A stretch of DNA of 9,383 nucleotides from an uncultured Oscillospiraceae bacterium (GTDB taxonomy: Bacteria; Bacillota; Clostridia; Oscillospirales; Oscillospiraceae), in the NCBI GenBank assembly GCA_900752285.1, contig CAADUW010000050.1, positions 1 to 9,383 of the forward strand, in the 5' to 3' direction. This document shows, piece by piece, positions 5,902-9,383 of the stretch. A program made the translations under genes and the position numbers. The first letter of the stretch is position 1, and every line of letters starts with the position of its first letter. Under the pieces are notes generated by a model that saw nothing but the letters and a program-made list of their open reading frames with translations, was not told where the DNA came from and did not search any database.

Positions 5902-7836
5902 ATGGCTTTTCTGCCTGTGACCCGGGAGGAAATGGAAGCCCGGGGTTGGGTGCAGTGCGATTTTGTATATGTGATTGGGGATGCCTACGTAGACCATCCC
6001 TCCTTCGGTCATGCCATCATCAGCCGGGTGCTGGAGCATCACGGCTACAGTGTGGGCATCATTTCTCAGCCGGACTGGAAGAATCCGGAATCCATCAATG
6101 TATTCGGAAAGCCCCGGCTTGCCTTTCTGGTGTCCGGCGGCAATATGGATTCCATGGTAAACCACTATTCCGTCACCTGCCACCACCGGAAAACGGACGC
6201 ATTTACCCCGGGCGGGGTCATGGGCAAGCGCCCGGACTACGCTACCGTAGTCTACTGCAACCTGATCCGCCAGACCTATAAGGAGGTTCCCATCCTGATC
6301 GGCGGAATTGAGGCGAGCCTCCGGCGGCTTGCCCACTATGACTACTGGTCGAACAAAATGAAGCGCTCTATTCTGCTGGACGCACAGGCAGACCTGCTGA
6401 TGTACGGCATGGGTGAACGCAGCGTGGTAGAGATTGCCGACGCTCTGAACGCAGGAATGGACGTAAAGGACATTACCTATGTAGACGGAACGGTCTTCAA
6501 AACCGCTCAGCCTGACGAAAGCCTGCCTACTGTCTTTCTGCCGGGCTTTGCGGAAGTAAAAAGCGACAAACGCAAGTACGCCGAGTCCTTCCGGATTCAG
6601 TACGGCAACTGCGACCCCTTTACCGCCAGGCGGATGGCAGAGTGGTACGGGAAAAAATATGTGGTTCAGAATCCGCCCCAGAAGCCTCTGAGCACGGAGG
6701 AAATGGACGCGGTATACGATCTTCCCTATATGCGTACCTACCACCCCAGCTATGAAAAGCTGGGCGGTGTACCCGCCATTGAGGAAGTGAAATTCAGCCT
6801 TGTCAGCAACCGGGGCTGCTTCGGTGCCTGCTCCTTCTGTGCCCTGACCTTCCATCAGGGCCGGATCGTACAGGTCCGCAGTCACGAGTCCATTCTCCGG
6901 GAAGCGGAAAAAATGGTACAGGATCCGGACTTCAAAGGCTACATTCACGATGTGGGCGGCCCCACCGCCAATTTCCGGCACCCCGCCTGTAAAAAGCAGA
7001 TGGAAAAGGGCGCCTGCGGCGGACGGCAGTGCCTCTACCCCACCCCCTGCAAGAACATGGACGCCGATCACAGCGACTATGTGGCGCTTCTGCGGAAGCT
7101 GCGGGCAATTCCCGGGGTCAAAAAGGTATTTGTCCGCAGCGGCATCCGGTTCGACTACCTGCTGGCGGACCGGAAGGACACCTTCTTCCGGGAACTGGTT
7201 CAGTATCACATTTCCGGTCAGCTGAAAGTGGCTCCCGAGCATGTTTCCGACCGGGTTCTTGCCAAAATGGGCAAGCCGAAAAACGCGGTTTACAATCAGT
7301 TTGTAGAGAAATACCACCGCCTGAATCAGGAATTCGGCATGAAGCAGTATCTGGTTCCCTATCTGATGTCCAGCCATCCGGGCTCTACGCTGGACGACGC
7401 CATTGCGCTGGCCGAATACATCCGGGACATGGGCTACAACCCGGAGCAGGTGCAGGATTTCTACCCTACCCCCTCCACCCTGTCCACCGTGATGTACGCC
7501 ACGGGTCTGGACCCCAGAACCATGGAAAAGGTCTATATTCCCATGGATCCCCATGAGAAGGCCATGCAGCGGGCGCTGATCCAGTACCGGAATCCCGTCA
7601 ACTACCAACTGGTGCGGGAAGCGTTGATGAAGGCCGGACGGGAAGACCTGATCGGCACCGGCCCCAAGTGTCTGATCCGCCCCTGGCCGCCAAAGCCTGC
7701 GGGCAGCAAGTCCCCGGCTGGGTCCGCCAAAAAGAACGCCGCAAAACGGGTTCCCGCTTCTCCGAAAAAATTGCCTTCCTCCGCAGGTGCGCAAAAAAAG
7801 AAAACGTCCCCTGCCCGGAGAGGACGCAGCAAATAA
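5902..7836 (+). CDS. ygiQ: YgiQ/UPF0313-family radical SAM protein
   Basis: A 644-residue protein. The N-terminal domain opens with the family's FLPVTREEMEARGW (3-16) and GDAYVDHPSFGHAIISRVLE, a region resembling a B12-binding-type fold. The radical SAM domain has the CxxxCxxC cluster motif CFGACSFC (C306, C310, C313), which binds the 4Fe-4S cluster that cleaves S-adenosylmethionine. The family is widespread but its substrate is unknown. Residues 596-644 form a low-complexity tail rich in Lys, Arg, Ala, Pro and Ser with no acidic residues, probably disordered and nucleic-acid-friendly. The start at 5902 has AAGGAG (5890-5895) six bases ahead; the frame is open further upstream, but that part is the 3' end of the NUDIX gene in another frame. 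The TAA stop lies inside the terminator stem. It may be read from the ylmH promoter; no clear promoter is seen in the gap. Confidence 0.92.
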   Translation: MAFLPVTREEMEARGWVQCDFVYVIGDAYVDHPSFGHAIISRVLEHHGYSVGIISQPDWKNPESINVFGKPRLAFLVSGGNMDSMVNHYSVTCHHRKTDAFTPGGVMGKRPDYATVVYCNLIRQTYKEVPILIGGIEASLRRLAHYDYWSNKMKRSILLDAQADLLMYGMGERSVVEIADALNAGMDVKDITYVDGTVFKTAQPDESLPTVFLPGFAEVKSDKRKYAESFRIQYGNCDPFTARRMAEWYGKKYVVQNPPQKPLSTEEMDAVYDLPYMRTYHPSYEKLGGVPAIEEVKFSLVSNRGCFGACSFCALTFHQGRIVQVRSHESILREAEKMVQDPDFKGYIHDVGGPTANFRHPACKKQMEKGACGGRQCLYPTPCKNMDADHSDYVALLRKLRAIPGVKKVFVRSGIRFDYLLADRKDTFFRELVQYHISGQLKVAPEHVSDRVLAKMGKPKNAVYNQFVEKYHRLNQEFGMKQYLVPYLMSSHPGSTLDDAIALAEYIRDMGYNPEQVQDFYPTPSTLSTVMYATGLDPRTMEKVYIPMDPHEKAMQRALIQYRNPVNYQLVREALMKAGREDLIGTGPKCLIRPWPPKPAGSKSPAGSAKKNAAKRVPASPKKLPSSAGAQKKKTSPARRGRSK

Positions 7837-7885
7837 GCAAGGGTCTGTTGCAAAACTCGGTTTCGCAACAGACCCTTGCTTATTT
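7831..7885. terminator. Bidirectional terminator between convergent ygiQ and folA
   Basis: A perfect 21-bp stem (7831-7851 with 7865-7885) is extended, after one mismatch, by AAAC/GTTT around a TCG loop. A/T-rich arms at the base give TTATTTT after the stem on the plus strand and TTATTT on the minus strand. It sits exactly between the rightward ygiQ stop (7834-7836, inside the stem) and the leftward folA stop (7931), so it can serve both transcripts. Confidence 0.8.
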
Positions 7886-7930
7886 TGCAGACGAAATTCA
7901 GATTTCAAACGCTTTCCGGCTGCACCGGAA

Positions 7931-8419
7931 TCACGGTTCCCGTACCCGCGTATACAGACACATCTCGTACCGGATCCCGTTTTCTTCGCCGGACTGGAGG
8001 ATTTCCACCAGTTTCCAATCCGGGCTTTCATCCAGATTGGGAAAATAAGTATCGGAAGGAACATCCGCATGCACCTTCGTGACATACGCCCGATCACAGA
8101 ATGCAATCAGCTGGGCATAGACGCTCCCGCCGCCGATGACGAACACCCGGGGAAGCATCCCTGTTTTTTCCAGTACCTCCTGCACATTCCCGCAAACGGT
8201 AAAGCCCGGGAAATCCCCACCCTTTCTTGTCAGCAGGAAGTTTTGCCGCCCGGGCAGCGCCTTTTTCCCGGGAAAATCCTCTGCCGTTCTGCGTCCGGCA
8301 ATCACCGCTGCCCCCCGGGTGGTTTCCCGGAAAAATTTCCGGTCCGCAGACAGGGCTACCGGCTGGGTCCCGGCCCGGCCGATTCCCCAGCCGTCATAAA
8401 CCGCAACAATCAGCTCCAT
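7931..8419 (-). CDS. folA: Dihydrofolate reductase
   Basis: This 162-residue protein has the complete DHFR plan. IVAVYDGWGIG (4-14) is the N-terminal strand and NADPH loop, and D26 in SADRKFF is the catalytic acid (Asp27 of E. coli). GRRT (42-45) stands for GRxT of the cofactor site. VFVIGGGSVYAQL and AYVTKVHAD follow, and the C-terminal strand is YEMCLYTR. It reduces dihydrofolate to tetrahydrofolate with NADPH in the cytoplasm. Two active-site positions depart from E. coli: Val for Trp22 and Arg for Leu28. As I recall, the Trp change is common in clostridial DHFRs. The start has AGGAGG (8425-8430) five bases ahead, overlapping the thyA TAG stop only 9 bp upstream, so it is the second gene of a thyA-folA operon. 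It regenerates the dihydrofolate that ThyA produces. Confidence 0.95.
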   Translation of the reverse strand: MELIVAVYDGWGIGRAGTQPVALSADRKFFRETTRGAAVIAGRRTAEDFPGKKALPGRQNFLLTRKGGDFPGFTVCGNVQEVLEKTGMLPRVFVIGGGSVYAQLIAFCDRAYVTKVHADVPSDTYFPNLDESPDWKLVEILQSGEENGIRYEMCLYTRVREP

Positions 8420-8428
8420 ATTTTCCTC

Positions 8429-9259
8429 CTAGATTGCCATGGGAATTTCAAAATCAAAGGGATGATACCGGTAATTCTCCATGGTAAAGGAATTTTTGGT
8501 AAAGGCATAGAAATCCTTTACCTCAGGGTCCACCCGGAAGGTCGGCGCGTCATAGCCCTCCAGCTCCAGCATGGCCTTCACGGCCGGAATGTGCCGGTCA
8601 TAAATGTGGCAGTCGGCAATCACATGGACCAGTTCGCCCACCTTCAGTCCGGAAACCTGTGCCATCATATGGACCAGCACCGCGTACTGCACCACATTCC
8701 AGTTGTTTGCGGTCAGCATATCCTGAGAGCGCTGGTTGAGGATGGCATTCAGGGTATCCCCAGTCACGTTGAATGTCATGGAGTAGGCACAGGGATACAG
8801 ATTCATCTCGTGCAGATCTTCAAAGTTATAAATATTGGTCAGGATCCGTCGGGAATTGGGATTGTGCTTCAGATCGTACAGCACCCGATCTACCTGATCG
8901 AACATACCCTCAGCATACTGGTGCTTGATGCCCAGCTGGTAGCCGTAGGCCTTGCCGATAGTTCCGTCAGCGCCTGCCCACTCGTCCCACACGTGGCTGC
9001 CCAGATCCTCGATGCGGTTGGATTTCTTCTGCCAGATCCACAGCAGCTCGTCCACCGCCGACTTCCAATAGGTGCGCCGCAGAGTCATGATGGGAAATTC
9101 TTTGGAAAGATCATACCGGTTCACCACGCCGAATTTTTTGATCGTATGGGCAGGGGTTCCGTCCGCCCAGTGGGGACGTACAGGAAGGTCCCGGTCGGAG
9201 AAACCGTTCTCCAGAATATCCCGGCAGGTTTTCTTATACAACTCGTCCGCAATGCTCAT
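8429..9259 (-). CDS. thyA: Thymidylate synthase (ThyA), Bacillus/phi3T-like
   Basis: A 276-residue thymidylate synthase, making dTMP from dUMP with methylene-tetrahydrofolate as carbon donor and reductant. Visible landmarks are the catalytic C157 in LYPCAYS, SRR (136-138) and QRSQD (176-180) for dUMP phosphate binding, DCHIYDRH (216-223) for the dUMP ribose and base, and the conserved C-terminal PMAI. Phrases such as DGTPAHT, ELLWIWQ, DGTIGKAYGYQLG and PEVKDFYAFT match the B. subtilis ThyA/phage phi3T branch better than the E. coli branch. C157 is followed by Ala rather than the E. coli His, and the usual LGxPFN segment reads TANNWN. The start at 9259 has AAGGAG (9268-9273) eight bases ahead. 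folA follows 9 bp downstream in the same operon. Confidence 0.95.
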   Translation of the reverse strand: MSIADELYKKTCRDILENGFSDRDLPVRPHWADGTPAHTIKKFGVVNRYDLSKEFPIMTLRRTYWKSAVDELLWIWQKKSNRIEDLGSHVWDEWAGADGTIGKAYGYQLGIKHQYAEGMFDQVDRVLYDLKHNPNSRRILTNIYNFEDLHEMNLYPCAYSMTFNVTGDTLNAILNQRSQDMLTANNWNVVQYAVLVHMMAQVSGLKVGELVHVIADCHIYDRHIPAVKAMLELEGYDAPTFRVDPEVKDFYAFTKNSFTMENYRYHPFDFEIPMAI

Positions 9260-9295
9260 CGCTTCCGCTCCTTATCTTCGCAGTTCATTTTAGTT

Positions 9296-9324
9296 ATTCT
9301 AACACAGGTTTTCCCGTTTGAAAA
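9296..9324 (-). promoter_or_regulatory. Extended -10 promoter of thyA-folA
   Basis: On the minus strand TAGAAT (9301-9296) is preceded directly by TGT (an extended -10). TTTTCA (9324-9319) sits 17 bases upstream as a four-of-six -35. A start near 9289 gives a leader of about 30 bases to the thyA ATG at 9259, with no sign of a structured leader. Confidence 0.6.
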
Positions 9325-9383
9325 GAGGGGAAGTCCGCGAAGTTTTTGATATACCGCAAGGCGGGGATTTCCGAAAGAGGAAA

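Noticed and set aside
5578..8106. 842-codon open frame on the minus strand opposite ygiQ
   Set aside because: It is in exact mirror register with ygiQ, has no family motif, crosses a terminator and parts of three genes, and is explained by rare TTA/CTA/TCA codons in the sense gene.
7787..9349. 520-codon open frame on the plus strand opposite folA and thyA
   Set aside because: It mirrors two well-supported genes in register, runs through the terminator and the thyA promoter, and has no recognisable domain.
9325..9383. Possible gene end or regulatory structure at the right edge
   Set aside because: Only a 4-bp stem (CCGC/GCGG) and no coding or terminator signal can be seen in this short piece.

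Overview
The window is a GC-rich (by eye), gene-dense chromosomal segment from a Gram-positive anaerobe. Class Clostridia, probably the Oscillospiraceae/Ruminococcaceae area, fits best. The pointers are a YlmH-type S4 protein, a DUF896 (YnzC-like) protein, strong AGGAGG-type ribosome binding sites, a clostridial-looking DHFR and a ThyA of the Bacillus/phi3T type. The genus-level placement is inference. No plasmid, phage, CRISPR or transposase gene is visible.

Layout, left to right. Positions 1-260 hold no gene but are rich in structure. A 14-bp-stem hairpin (22-52) shares bases with a 50-bp perfect palindrome (49-98). A 133-bp MITE-like element (106-238) with 44-bp imperfect terminal inverted repeats follows. 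Next is a leftward three-gene operon in which each junction is a 4-base ATGA overlap: HI0933/BaiN-family flavoprotein (4014-2800), COG2509-type FAD-dependent dehydrogenase (2803-1220) and CPBP-family intramembrane protease (1223-261). A 233-bp divergent intergenic region (4015-4247) carries back-to-back promoters and a 22-bp palindrome in the ylmH leader.

Rightward from there run ylmH (4248-5033), a DUF896 gene (5044-5247), a NUDIX hydrolase (5247-5804) and a YgiQ/UPF0313 radical SAM protein (5902-7836). The first three are tightly packed; a 97-bp gap with a small hairpin precedes ygiQ. A strong terminator-like hairpin (7831-7885) ends ygiQ and also serves the converging folate/thymidylate operon. 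That operon is leftward thyA (9259-8429) followed by folA (8419-7931), with an extended -10 promoter at 9296-9324. Positions 9325-9383, upstream of that promoter, show nothing I can name.

Working together: ThyA consumes methylene-tetrahydrofolate and releases dihydrofolate, which FolA reduces, so thyA-folA is a textbook functional pair. YlmH is linked in Bacillus to ribosome-associated quality control. The DUF896 and NUDIX partners and the radical SAM protein have no settled role. The left operon pairs two different flavoprotein families with a membrane protease, and no shared pathway is evident. Most of the window is ordinary housekeeping DNA. I see no convincing undescribed multi-gene system. 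The least explained parts are the palindromic block at the left end, the structured ylmH leader and the flavoprotein/CPBP operon.
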